NCBI RefSeq assembly: GCF_001953305.1 | Contig: NZ_MTFE01000010.1 | Span: forward strand, 3,930,946 to 3,970,513 | DNA from: Cnuella takakiae | Lineage (GTDB): Bacteria; Bacteroidota; Bacteroidia; Chitinophagales; Chitinophagaceae | Length of the DNA stretch: 39,568 nt | Direction of reading: 5' to 3' | In this document: positions 16,869 through 24,578 of the stretch, piece after piece | How positions within the stretch are numbered: position 1 is the first letter of the stretch | Layout: each line of letters opens with the position of its first letter | Program-made: the position numbers and the translations under genes | Notes under the pieces: model-generated | What the model saw: only the letters and a program-made list of their open reading frames with translations | Told to the model about the DNA's origin: nothing | The model's database searches: none

Positions 16869-17266
16869 TGCTTGTAATTAAGATATTGGTCGAGGTCACG
16901 AATATAATCCTGCTCCAAATATTCTGTACTGCTTAAATGGAGGCCTAAGGCATTTGTTGAGAAATTTTCCATATGTCTCCAAGTACCTGCAGGCAAATAC
17001 AAGCCATAATAAGAGCGATTCAATGAAAACTTCTGAGTGTAGCCGTTTGAAAGCATTATTTGTACATCAAAGCTTCCACTTAACGCAACTATAATCTCTT
17101 GTTGGGTCTTGTAAGCATGACCACCTCGCATTTCGCCACCAGGGACATCATAGGTCCAAAATACACGTTTGATAACGAAAGGAACTTGCTGAGGGCTTTG
17201 TAAAAAGGTGAGGTTACCTCTTGGATCAAAAATTTTGGGGAATTCTAAAAGTTTCGGTTTATCCAT
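16865..17266 (-). CDS. WxcM/FdtA/QdtA-like cupin, first tandem copy, with altered active-site motif
   Basis: Cupin of 133 aa, clearly paralogous to the following gene: IKRVFWTYDVPGGEMRGGHAYK, LNRSYYGLYLPAGTWRHMENFS, LHLSSTEYLEQDYIRD. The strongly conserved HAHK is HAYK here (His50 kept, second His replaced by Tyr52), and the Gln five residues on is Glu. Since both histidines matter for catalysis in characterised FdtA/QdtA enzymes, this copy may have a different specificity, a changed mechanism, or a role as a subunit partner of the intact copy. The ATG at 17266 is the first gene of the left block, after a 487-bp gap with a candidate promoter. It ends in an ATGA overlap with its paralogue. Confidence 0.88.
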   Translation of the reverse strand: MDKPKLLEFPKIFDPRGNLTFLQSPQQVPFVIKRVFWTYDVPGGEMRGGHAYKTQQEIIVALSGSFDVQIMLSNGYTQKFSLNRSYYGLYLPAGTWRHMENFSTNALGLHLSSTEYLEQDYIRDLDQYLNYKQ

Positions 17267-17661
17267 GCTTTGTCGGATTAAGGATATTCAGATTACATGC
17301 TAAATAAAACAGAAAGCTATAAGTGCTTACGTCCTGCGCTATTTCATAAACAACATTTGTGCATTTCAAATTTTAAAAGGTAATGAAGATCACATCAAAT
17401 TTCCTACTCCAGGATCTTAATCTTTTATTGAATTCCCCCAAAATGAAGTTTAGAGATTAGTGCTGCTAAAATGATAAATTACAACACAACCACACAACTT
17501 TTCTTGGAATAAATACATTAAAAAGCATTTTCTTGTTACCTCCATGTAAACTAATAAAACATTACTATTCCTTCTACCCCACTTACTTATGAAAGGACTA
17601 AGTAAAACAGCAATAGCATGAATAATTACTTGCCAGGTAGGTTTGAAAATCAATAATGGCG

Positions 17662-17693
17662 CAAAACTAGTTTAAAAAAAGATGTATTACCAA
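17662..17693 (-). promoter_or_regulatory. Candidate Bacteroidota-type promoter of the left block
   Basis: On the minus strand a perfect TAnnTTTG element (TAGTTTTG, 17669-17662) is preceded by TTG at 17693-17691 with about 21 nt between them. This matches the -33/-7 arrangement of the Bacteroidota primary sigma factor. Transcription would start near 17655. The motif is short, so a chance match in AT-rich DNA is possible. Its position directly after the palindrome that follows the preceding gene supports it. Confidence 0.45.
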
Positions 17694-17717
17694 GCTAGAT
17701 AAATTTTATTTTTATAA

Positions 17718-17741
17718 CAGAAAGAATACTTATTCTTTCTG
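17718..17741 (-). terminator. Perfect 11-bp palindrome after the right block, possible terminator
   Basis: CAGAAAGAATA (17718-17728), two bases, then TATTCTTTCTG (17731-17741). It lies 13 bp downstream of the stop of the Wzz-like gene, the place expected for a terminator. The following minus-strand sequence is A/T-rich but not a clean U-tract, so it is either a weak intrinsic terminator or an mRNA 3'-end stabilising hairpin. Confidence 0.5.
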
Positions 17742-17753
17742 CATTGTTATGAA

Positions 17754-18830
17754 CTAACTTTTGTAACCAATAAAAATAGAAAGAACGAACAATGTTACTG
17801 CCGCCACCAATAGTGCCGTCATTCCCATTATCAATATCAATGGAGCTTTATTCTTCTTCAACGGCAACTCCGGCTCATCCACCACCTGCACCGTAGGGGT
17901 TTCCTGTATCAGCGCCGTACGGCTGATCTCCAGGTTTTTCATTACCTCGGCGTAGATGGCCGATTGCACAGCTTTGTCGCGACCCGAAATTTCAGCTACC
18001 GCATCAGGAGTTGTGTACACAGGATTCAGATCGAGCAGCATTTTCCCACTGGCGGCAGCCGAGTAGGTTTTGCGGTTCAGTACCCTTTCCAAGGTATCTG
18101 CTTTTCCTTGCAGACGGGCCACATTTGTAGATAATCGGCGGGTACGCGTATCTATAAAAAAATCGATCGCTGTTTTGAGCAGGCGCCTGCTGAATTGTTC
18201 TGCAAGCAGTTCGTCACGCATGGTGACATTGAGTTCAAAAAAGCCCAGCTTACGGTCAGGTTTCGCCACCGATAAGTCTTCTTCCACCACATGTTTGATG
18301 ATTACCTGGAGCAGGCTATCTTCTACCCTACCCTTTTGCTTTCCGGGCATAAACTTTACAGCATATCCAACCTTCTTGCTTTTGGCCCATTTTTCCTGCC
18401 AGTGTTTGCTGCTGGCATAGCGGTCGGCGAGGGTTTCCATACTGCTGCTGTCAGTGCGTGTCAATAAGGTCTTCTTGATCAACGATCGGCTTTTAAGCAG
18501 TTCCAATACGTTATCGCCGGCCAATACGCCACTGCCACCACCTGCCATACTGCCTACATCAAATCCAAACTGACCGGCAATGGCTGAAAGCATGCCGCCC
18601 GATGATTTAGTATCTTCCACCACAAAGGTGGTGCGGGCAACGTAGGTAACTGGCTTGAGGTAGGCATAAGTTGCTCCTATTACCATTCCCAACAAGGCGG
18701 CCGAACCCCACCATTTCCACTGCCTTAGGGCAAAGCGCAATCGCTTTCCTTTGGCTGCCAGATCTTCCCGGAACGAGTAGTCATCGTCCGCGTCGGTGGC
18801 CATTACAGTAGATACATTATGCTGGTTCAT
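17754..18830 (-). CDS. Wzz/PCP-type chain-length and co-polymerase protein without kinase domain
   Basis: Inner-membrane protein of 358 aa. A cytoplasmic N-terminus of about 40 residues precedes TM1 (GSAALLGMVIGATYAYL, about 42-58), then comes a large periplasmic domain starting VARTTFVVEDTK with a Gly-rich GGMLSAIAGQFGFDVG segment. The motif ETPTVQVVDEPELPLKKNK precedes TM2 (about 330-350), the usual Pro-rich end of PCP proteins. No Walker A or Tyr-rich tail follows, so a BY-kinase partner would have to be encoded elsewhere. It follows the Wza-like gene by 18 bp; the pair controls polymer length and export. It is a clear paralogue of the protein at 35381-36433, with nearly the same motif order. 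Confidence 0.92.
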   Translation of the reverse strand: MNQHNVSTVMATDADDDYSFREDLAAKGKRLRFALRQWKWWGSAALLGMVIGATYAYLKPVTYVARTTFVVEDTKSSGGMLSAIAGQFGFDVGSMAGGGSGVLAGDNVLELLKSRSLIKKTLLTRTDSSSMETLADRYASSKHWQEKWAKSKKVGYAVKFMPGKQKGRVEDSLLQVIIKHVVEEDLSVAKPDRKLGFFELNVTMRDELLAEQFSRRLLKTAIDFFIDTRTRRLSTNVARLQGKADTLERVLNRKTYSAAASGKMLLDLNPVYTTPDAVAEISGRDKAVQSAIYAEVMKNLEISRTALIQETPTVQVVDEPELPLKKNKAPLILIMGMTALLVAAVTLFVLSIFIGYKS

Positions 18831-18848
18831 GGAAACCTTCTAATTAAA

Positions 18849-21140
18849 TTAATTACGCAGTACCGAGATCAGGCTGATCAGGGCGGTTAGCATTCCAGTT
18901 ACTGCCGACACTTCCAGGAAGTTTACTCCCCGACGGCCACCCAAGGGTGCTTCCGGGACAATGATCCGGGAACCCGGCCTGACAGAAGGATAGTTCCGGA
19001 AAAATAGGAAGCGTCGCGTTTTACGGTTGATGCCATTGCTGTACTGCACATAGGCTTTTTTGAGGTTGCCGCCATCTGTAGCCCCACCTGCGGCCGATAT
19101 ATACGACATAAACCGCCGTCCCTGATAACTTACGATCTGGGGATTGAACACCTGCCCCATCACTTCAACAAAAGGATCGTTGCGCGGAATAAAAACACTG
19201 TCCGAGGGCAGCAACAGGAAGGCCTGTTCTTTTCCTTGAAACAAGTTGGTACCAACCCGCAGTCCGTTGCGGTAAACCTGTACATTGGAAGCCGAGGCAA
19301 GCGGGGTAATGCCGCCAGCGCGGGACAGGAGTTCCTGAACCGTTTCGTTGCGGCGTTCCAGCACATAGTCGCCGGGGTAAAGCACCTCACCGCGCAGCCT
19401 TACCGAACCTAGGCTATGATAATTGAGCAGGCGGGGCACAAAAATATGATCAAGCGGTTGCAGGGTATGGGCAGCAGCCTGTCCGCCGGGTTGCAGGGTA
19501 CTGTCCACCTGAAGCGCAATTACCTGCATCAGTTGGTTGGCCAGGGTATCGGCTTCATTGCGCACCAGCCGTGACACTTCAACGCGATGCAGGGCCGCAT
19601 CGGGCAGGTAGCCACCTGCCATCAGGATTGCGTCTTCTACTGTCATTCCCGGGTGATAAGTTACGGACCGGGGCTGTTGTACACTGCCGGCTATCGTTAT
19701 CACCTGCATCACTTGCAGATTGTCTTTAGACGCTATAAAAACGGAATCGTCTTTTTGTAACCTGATATCTCCCTGTCCACGCATTACCTGTGCTGGATTG
19801 AAAGGAATCAAGCTTCTTTCGGTTTCAGCACCATTCCGGCGCCTGATAAAGGCACGGGTGGTAAATGCATCTTCCCGCAACCCATTGGCCCTTTCCAATA
19901 ATGCTTTTACAGTAAGATTGTCTGTCAACTCAAAATCTCCGGGCCGGGCAACAGCCCCCTGCAGGTGAATGCGGTTGGCGAAGCGCACCTGCAATTTTTC
20001 AAAATAAACGGAGTCGGCATTGCGTGGTATAAAATAGGCAAAATCAGCCTGCGCAACATCGCGGAACCGGCGCTCCGACTGATTTAACTGCGCAACCTTG
20101 GCAACAGTTTCTTGTGCCGAGTCGGCGGTGCCGCCAGCATAGGCCAGCAGGTCGGAAAGGGTTTCCTTTTCCAGCAGCTCGTAAATAGCAGGTCGCTTTA
20201 CCGCACCTGAAAGTGCCACTCTTTTTGTATAAACGGGGAAACGAATAACATCCTGATCTTCCAGGCGAATATTGTTATTCAGGATACCTTTTGCAAGGAA
20301 ACTGTAGAAGTCAATCTCGGCCACTACCCTATTGCCCCTGATCAGTTCAATGCGGCGCAACGAGCCATTAGTGGTGGGGCCACCTGCCAAGTATAAAATA
20401 TTAAAAAGACTGGAAAGCCCGGAAACACGGTAAGTACCCGGGTTAGCGGCTTCACCAATCACGGTAATCCCAATAGAGCGCACATTGCCCAGGCTAACAT
20501 TTAGCTGGGTACGGCCGCTGGCCAGTGCAGGATATACATTCAGCAACTTGCTTCGGATGCGCTGGCGGGCAGCATCCACGCTTAGGCCATTCAGTTGTAA
20601 AAAACCGGCATGGGGTATTTCCACCCTTCCGTCGCGGTCTACCACCCGGCTTATAGACCGTTCGTTCATCCCTGTTACATCGATATTGAGTTCATCGCCT
20701 GGGCCTAAAACATAGTTTCCGGGAGTGCTGGTATTAAAAGCCGGTTCGTAACTAACACCAGTGCGGCTGAAAAACTCGTAACCAAAATAAGGATTGGGTT
20801 TGCGGGGAATAGGCACCTCTTTCACCCAGTTGCTGTCGCGTTCAAAACGTGCGGTATCGGCATTGCGGATGGCATTGGGATTATTCACCCGTGCCCCACC
20901 CTGCAAACCGCTGAGTCTTTTTTTCAGGGCACTTATCTCTGTAGCCGACATGCCCCGCTGCACCAGCAGGTTCATAATATCAGCTTCCGACATGCCTGCG
21001 CTTTGCCCCTGTTTTACCAGTTGCATCAGCTGATCGTCGGAGAGGTTAAGGTTATTGCCGCGCTGTGCGCCTCCAGCCAGCTGTATCAACAGCAAGCAGG
21101 CCAAAACAAGGAAGCGCAGCAATGAGGTATTGAATTTCAT
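18849..21140 (-). CDS. Wza-like outer-membrane polysaccharide export protein with six SLBB-type repeats
   Basis: Secreted protein of 763 aa, about twice the length of E. coli Wza. The ATG at 21140 starts a signal peptide (about 25 residues, ending near LAGGAQ); the longer start is TTG. A helical region (about 30-80) has two similar units, GMSEADIMNLLVQRGMSATEIS. The Poly_export domain begins at YVLGPGDELNIDVTG (about 145). Six SLBB-like turns follow: GEAANPGTY, GAVKRPAIY, GAVARPGDF, GSVQQPRSV, GEVLYPGDY and GQVFNPQIV. A hydrophobic C-terminal helix (VSAVTGMLTALISLISVLRN) occupies the place of the Wza barrel helix. No lipobox Cys is seen. It lies 45 bp after the WcaJ-like gene and 18 bp before the PCP partner. 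Confidence 0.93.
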   Translation of the reverse strand: MKFNTSLLRFLVLACLLLIQLAGGAQRGNNLNLSDDQLMQLVKQGQSAGMSEADIMNLLVQRGMSATEISALKKRLSGLQGGARVNNPNAIRNADTARFERDSNWVKEVPIPRKPNPYFGYEFFSRTGVSYEPAFNTSTPGNYVLGPGDELNIDVTGMNERSISRVVDRDGRVEIPHAGFLQLNGLSVDAARQRIRSKLLNVYPALASGRTQLNVSLGNVRSIGITVIGEAANPGTYRVSGLSSLFNILYLAGGPTTNGSLRRIELIRGNRVVAEIDFYSFLAKGILNNNIRLEDQDVIRFPVYTKRVALSGAVKRPAIYELLEKETLSDLLAYAGGTADSAQETVAKVAQLNQSERRFRDVAQADFAYFIPRNADSVYFEKLQVRFANRIHLQGAVARPGDFELTDNLTVKALLERANGLREDAFTTRAFIRRRNGAETERSLIPFNPAQVMRGQGDIRLQKDDSVFIASKDNLQVMQVITIAGSVQQPRSVTYHPGMTVEDAILMAGGYLPDAALHRVEVSRLVRNEADTLANQLMQVIALQVDSTLQPGGQAAAHTLQPLDHIFVPRLLNYHSLGSVRLRGEVLYPGDYVLERRNETVQELLSRAGGITPLASASNVQVYRNGLRVGTNLFQGKEQAFLLLPSDSVFIPRNDPFVEVMGQVFNPQIVSYQGRRFMSYISAAGGATDGGNLKKAYVQYSNGINRKTRRFLFFRNYPSVRPGSRIIVPEAPLGGRRGVNFLEVSAVTGMLTALISLISVLRN

Positions 21141-21185
21141 ATTGTTCAAAGGGACAAAAGAGGCGCAAATATCGGTATTACCGGG

Positions 21186-22586
21186 TTAATAAGCGTTCTG
21201 GTCACCCCTCAAAATATTAATAACAGTTTGTAATATGATCTGGCAGTCAAACCAAAACGTCCACCGGTGGATATAGTACAGGTCATAGTCCACCCGCTGC
21301 TGCATGGCGCCGGCCCTGCGGGTTTCGCCTCGGCAGCCGTTTACCTGGGCCCAACCGGTAATGCCGGGCCGCACAATATGGCGGAGCATATAATTATCTA
21401 CCGTGTGCATGGAATCTAAATTGAGTTGAGTAGGATGCGGCCGGGGGCCTACAACGCTCATAGAGCCCAGCAGCACGTTCCAGAACTGGGGCAGCTCGTC
21501 CATATTGGTTTTGCGCAGCAGTTTACCAATTTCCGTTACCCTGGGGTCATCTTTAGTAGCCTGCTGGTATTCGCCCTGCGCATTCACCTCGGTTGCGCCC
21601 GTAGCCATGGTGCGAAACTTATAACAGGTGATTTTTTTGTTGTTTACGCCCCACCGTTCCTGCTTGAATATTACGGGGCCACTTGAAGTGAGTTTAATCA
21701 GCAGTGCAATCAGGGGCATGAGCCAGCTGCCTACAAACAAAAAGAAAAAGGTGGCAAAAAACACATCGAAGATCCTTTTCAACAGCTGGTTTTCATATTT
21801 ATCCAGTGGCAGCTCGCGGATGGAAATCACCGGCTGCAGCCCGATATTGTTTACTGTAGCAGCTGCGGAGCCCAAGTGCTGCATATCGGGAATGATGCGG
21901 GCCTTGGTGCGGTATTGGTCGCATACATCCACGCAGTCGCGGATCTTTTCGTGTTCAAAATCGGGAAGCGCAATGACCACTTCGTCTACCTGCTGTTTTG
22001 CCAGCACGGAACCCAGTCCTTTTACGCCTCCTTTATAGGCACATCCGTTGAGGGCTACCGCATGGTCATCGAGGTAGCCCACACATTTATACCCATAATA
22101 ATAATACTGCTTGATGGTATCGTAAAAGTGGCGAGCCGAAGGGGTAGCGCCTACAATCAGCAGGTTTTCGTGGAGCTTGCCATGGAAAATAGCGGCATGC
22201 ACCATTTTGCGTAGCAGGTATTTTTGGATGGTTACCAGCACAAAAAGCAAGGCGGTCATCAGGGCCAGGAAACGGGCATTTAGCGGCAGGCTATAGCGGA
22301 AATAAAATGCCAGCGCACTTAATGCAAAAAGGTAAACCACAAGGGTGTACAATATAAAGACGATCTCTTCAGCAAATTTATTGGACCTGCGGTCCCGGTA
22401 CAGGTGGGTCAGCGAACCAATGATGTACCACAAAAGGGTAGCAAAGAACAGGAAAAGGACACTGCTCCAGAAATAGGCTTCCTGGTGCCCCCAGCAGAGG
22501 AGCGCAAGCAGAAATGCCATACTTACCATGGGTAAGTCCAGCACGTACTTCAGCAGTTTAAATCCTTTAAGTGTCTTCACCATCAT
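21186..22586 (-). CDS. WcaJ/GumD-like undecaprenyl-phosphate hexose-1-phosphate transferase
   Basis: Polytopic initiating transferase of 466 aa. Four or five membrane segments (residues 15-125) are followed by a CoA-binding-like Rossmann domain starting [15 protein letters not shown] (about 140). The catalytic PGT domain follows: [16 protein letters not shown], the catalytic Asp-Glu in [21 protein letters not shown] and [18 protein letters not shown]. The ending GCRGET is typical of the group that transfers glucose- or galactose-1-phosphate, unlike the PglC-like enzyme at 2614-3165, which has GRDE. Start codons ATG-ATG lie at 22586 and 22583. It follows a WecG/TagA/CpsF gene by 4 bp, the same pair type as GumD-GumM of xanthan synthesis. 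Confidence 0.95.
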   Translation of the reverse strand: MMVKTLKGFKLLKYVLDLPMVSMAFLLALLCWGHQEAYFWSSVLFLFFATLLWYIIGSLTHLYRDRRSNKFAEEIVFILYTLVVYLFALSALAFYFRYSLPLNARFLALMTALLFVLVTIQKYLLRKMVHAAIFHGKLHENLLIVGATPSARHFYDTIKQYYYYGYKCVGYLDDHAVALNGCAYKGGVKGLGSVLAKQQVDEVVIALPDFEHEKIRDCVDVCDQYRTKARIIPDMQHLGSAAATVNNIGLQPVISIRELPLDKYENQLLKRIFDVFFATFFFLFVGSWLMPLIALLIKLTSSGPVIFKQERWGVNNKKITCYKFRTMATGATEVNAQGEYQQATKDDPRVTEIGKLLRKTNMDELPQFWNVLLGSMSVVGPRPHPTQLNLDSMHTVDNYMLRHIVRPGITGWAQVNGCRGETRRAGAMQQRVDYDLYYIHRWTFWFDCQIILQTVINILRGDQNAY

Positions 22587-22590
22587 GGCA

Positions 22591-23361
22591 TCAGCTCGCT
22601 TGCTTTCCTAATCTTTGTTTCAGGAGCATGGGTACAATCCGGGGTGCTTCCACCAGGTAGCGCCGCCACATCCTTTTGGGTTCCTTTTGCAACCTGTAAA
22701 ACCATTCGGCACCCGCTTTTTGCATCCATTCGGGTGCCCGCTCTATCATGCCGGCAGTCACTTCAAATGCGCCTCCAACACCCACCATCACTTTGGCGTT
22801 CAGGCGGTGGAAATTTTCGGCAATCCAAAAATCCTGCTTGGGCGCTGTAAGGCTCACCCATAAAATATCAGGCGCCGCTGCGTTGACGGCAGCAATCATT
22901 TTATCATTTTCTTCCGCACTAAAGCGGCTCATCATTGGGGGCACATAGATACCACAAATTTGGGTACCCGGGTTTGTGGCCTCCAGATGGCGGGCAAGGC
23001 TGGCTCCTACCCCTTCCTTTGCGCCCAGCAAAAACATCCGGTGGCCTTTTGTAGCGGCACGGGCAGCATACTGGGGCAAAAGGTCGAGCCCGGTAACCCG
23101 GCCTTTTAATTTTTTACCTAAAAAACGGGCAGACCACAACAGCGGTACGCCATCACAAAGGGTGAGGTCGGCTTCATTATAAATACGACGGAGCGCTGCA
23201 TCGGTGTTGGCCCAAACCACACAGTTCACCGGCGTAACACAAACCCTTTTCTTTTGGCCACTGGCAATCCACTGGTCAAATAGATCCATGGTTTCGGCCA
23301 GCGAAACATTGCTGATGCCCGTACCGGCAATCAAAATTTTGGGTGCGGTGGTTTCGTTCAT
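22591..23361 (-). CDS. WecG/TagA/CpsF family glycosyltransferase (GT26)
   Basis: Cytoplasmic, membrane-associated transferase of 256 aa. The N-terminal half contains VTPVNCVVWANTD and LTLCDGVPLLWSARF (the conserved Asp-Gly-x-Pro), then GHRMFLLGAKEGV. The C-terminal half has DILWVSLTAPKQDFWI, VGVGGAFEVTAG and RAPEWMQKAGAEWFYRL-EPKRMWRRY, the family signature. GT26 enzymes add the second sugar of lipid-linked intermediates: ManNAc in TagA, ManNAcA in WecG, glucose in GumM. Next to a WcaJ/GumD-like initiator the GumM-type role (second hexose) is the more likely one; this is inference. The ATG overlaps the preceding stop by 4 nt (ATGA). Confidence 0.94.
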   Translation of the reverse strand: MNETTAPKILIAGTGISNVSLAETMDLFDQWIASGQKKRVCVTPVNCVVWANTDAALRRIYNEADLTLCDGVPLLWSARFLGKKLKGRVTGLDLLPQYAARAATKGHRMFLLGAKEGVGASLARHLEATNPGTQICGIYVPPMMSRFSAEENDKMIAAVNAAAPDILWVSLTAPKQDFWIAENFHRLNAKVMVGVGGAFEVTAGMIERAPEWMQKAGAEWFYRLQKEPKRMWRRYLVEAPRIVPMLLKQRLGKQAS

Positions 23362-24575
23362 GGTGTAAGCGAGGGTAGCCTTTTGCTGGGAGCACCGGCT
23401 TGGGTGTTTAGGTTCATCTGGTACACTTCACTAATGTGCTGCAAGTGCGGAAGTACAGAAAAATGGGTTTCGTAGTACCTGCGGGCTGCCATAGACAAGG
23501 TATTGCGTTCCTCGAGGGACATTTGCTCCAGCAGCTCTACCTTGTCAGCAAGGGTGTTACCAGGTTGGTCATCCCGATACAAAAACCCAGTGATGCCATC
23601 TTGTATTAACTGGCGGGTAGCTACCGATTCCTGGGCTATGCAAATAAGGCCTGAAGCTATCGCCTCCAGAATACTCAGCGGCATGCCTTCTTTCCAATGC
23701 GAAGTAAAAACCAGGGCCCTGCAATTGCTTAACTGAAACTTCATATCACCGGGACTGAGCAAACCCAGGTAAGAAATAGACCCAACGGCTGAGCGCTTAA
23801 CCAAATCCTGCAGCGAACCGGCACCTGCAATATGCAAGGGTGCAGTAATATCCTTCCATGCCTTCAACAAACCAGCTATGCCTTTTTCAGGCTCCAGCCT
23901 GCAGGCAGCCAAGTAATGACGGCCCCTAAGTTCATAGCCTTTATAAGCAGTATCGGAAATGAAGTTGGGCTTAAAATAAATTTTTGCAGCATCAATACCC
24001 TGATGCAACAGGTATTCCCGCATCAGCGGGTTGATAATAACAAACTGGTCCACGGCCTTTTGCCAGGAGCCCAATAACCGGTGTAGCCGCAGCGATGCAG
24101 CCAGTAGAGCCGACTTCATCCGCGACTGCTGAAAACACCGATGCCGGATACCGGCTTTGAACGATTGCTGGTCATCGCACACCGTGCAGGTAACACCATC
24201 GCGGAAAAAAAGGGCGTTCAAACAAAACAAACGGTAGTTGTGGATGGTAGCCACTACCCTTGCTCCCGCATGGCGGGCAGCCCAGAGTACCGAAGGTGAT
24301 GCCTGGTAAAAACTATTGTGCACATGCACTACCCGGATATTATGTTGCCGGATGGTGCGGAAAACCTTTAGGTAGGCTTTGCAGTTGAACAGGAGCCCGG
24401 AAAGGAGTTTCCATCCTTTAAAAGGATCCCGTTCTTTGGAAGGATTGTGAAAGTATAACTCCTTAACCATGGCACCTGCCTGCCGCAAGGCAGCCACTTC
24501 GTGCTGTACCACGGCGTCCTCGCCCCCGCGAAGGCGATAATAGTTGTGTATGATCAGGATGTTCTGTTGGTTCAT
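23358..24575 (-). CDS. Family 4 glycosyltransferase
   Basis: GT-B enzyme of 405 aa. It begins MNQQNILIIHNYYRLRGGEDAVV, the glycine loop of the acceptor domain, and continues IRVVHVHNSFYQASPSVL and VVATIHNYRLFCLN. A Cys-containing insertion (VTCTVCDDQQSF, CFQQ) is common in this subgroup. The donor domain starts near YLAACRLEPEKGI (about 225) and has the E-x7-E motif in KEGMPLSILEAIASG. It lies 3 bp after another GT4 gene. It adds one sugar to the repeat unit of the right-hand pathway; the specific sugar is unknown. Confidence 0.93.
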   Translation of the reverse strand: MNQQNILIIHNYYRLRGGEDAVVQHEVAALRQAGAMVKELYFHNPSKERDPFKGWKLLSGLLFNCKAYLKVFRTIRQHNIRVVHVHNSFYQASPSVLWAARHAGARVVATIHNYRLFCLNALFFRDGVTCTVCDDQQSFKAGIRHRCFQQSRMKSALLAASLRLHRLLGSWQKAVDQFVIINPLMREYLLHQGIDAAKIYFKPNFISDTAYKGYELRGRHYLAACRLEPEKGIAGLLKAWKDITAPLHIAGAGSLQDLVKRSAVGSISYLGLLSPGDMKFQLSNCRALVFTSHWKEGMPLSILEAIASGLICIAQESVATRQLIQDGITGFLYRDDQPGNTLADKVELLEQMSLEERNTLSMAARRYYETHFSVLPHLQHISEVYQMNLNTQAGAPSKRLPSLTP

Positions 24576-24578
24576 AAG

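Larger units (their letters stand above)
17267..17753 (-). other. Intergenic region between the right and left blocks (487 bp)
   Basis: AT-rich gap between the stop of the Wzz-like gene (17754) and the first ketoisomerase (17266). It holds a palindrome just downstream of the Wzz-like gene (17718-17741) and a candidate promoter at 17662-17693. If that promoter is used, the leader before the first start codon would be about 390 nt. A 67-codon reading frame at 17450-17653 has no recognisable features and I do not call it a gene. No convincing terminator or conserved leader structure was found by eye in the remaining 390 nt. Confidence 0.6.

Noticed and set aside
17450-17653. 67-codon minus-strand frame in the 17.3-17.75 kb gap
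   Set aside because: No recognisable motif, odd composition and AT-rich surroundings; it also lies within the likely leader of the left block.
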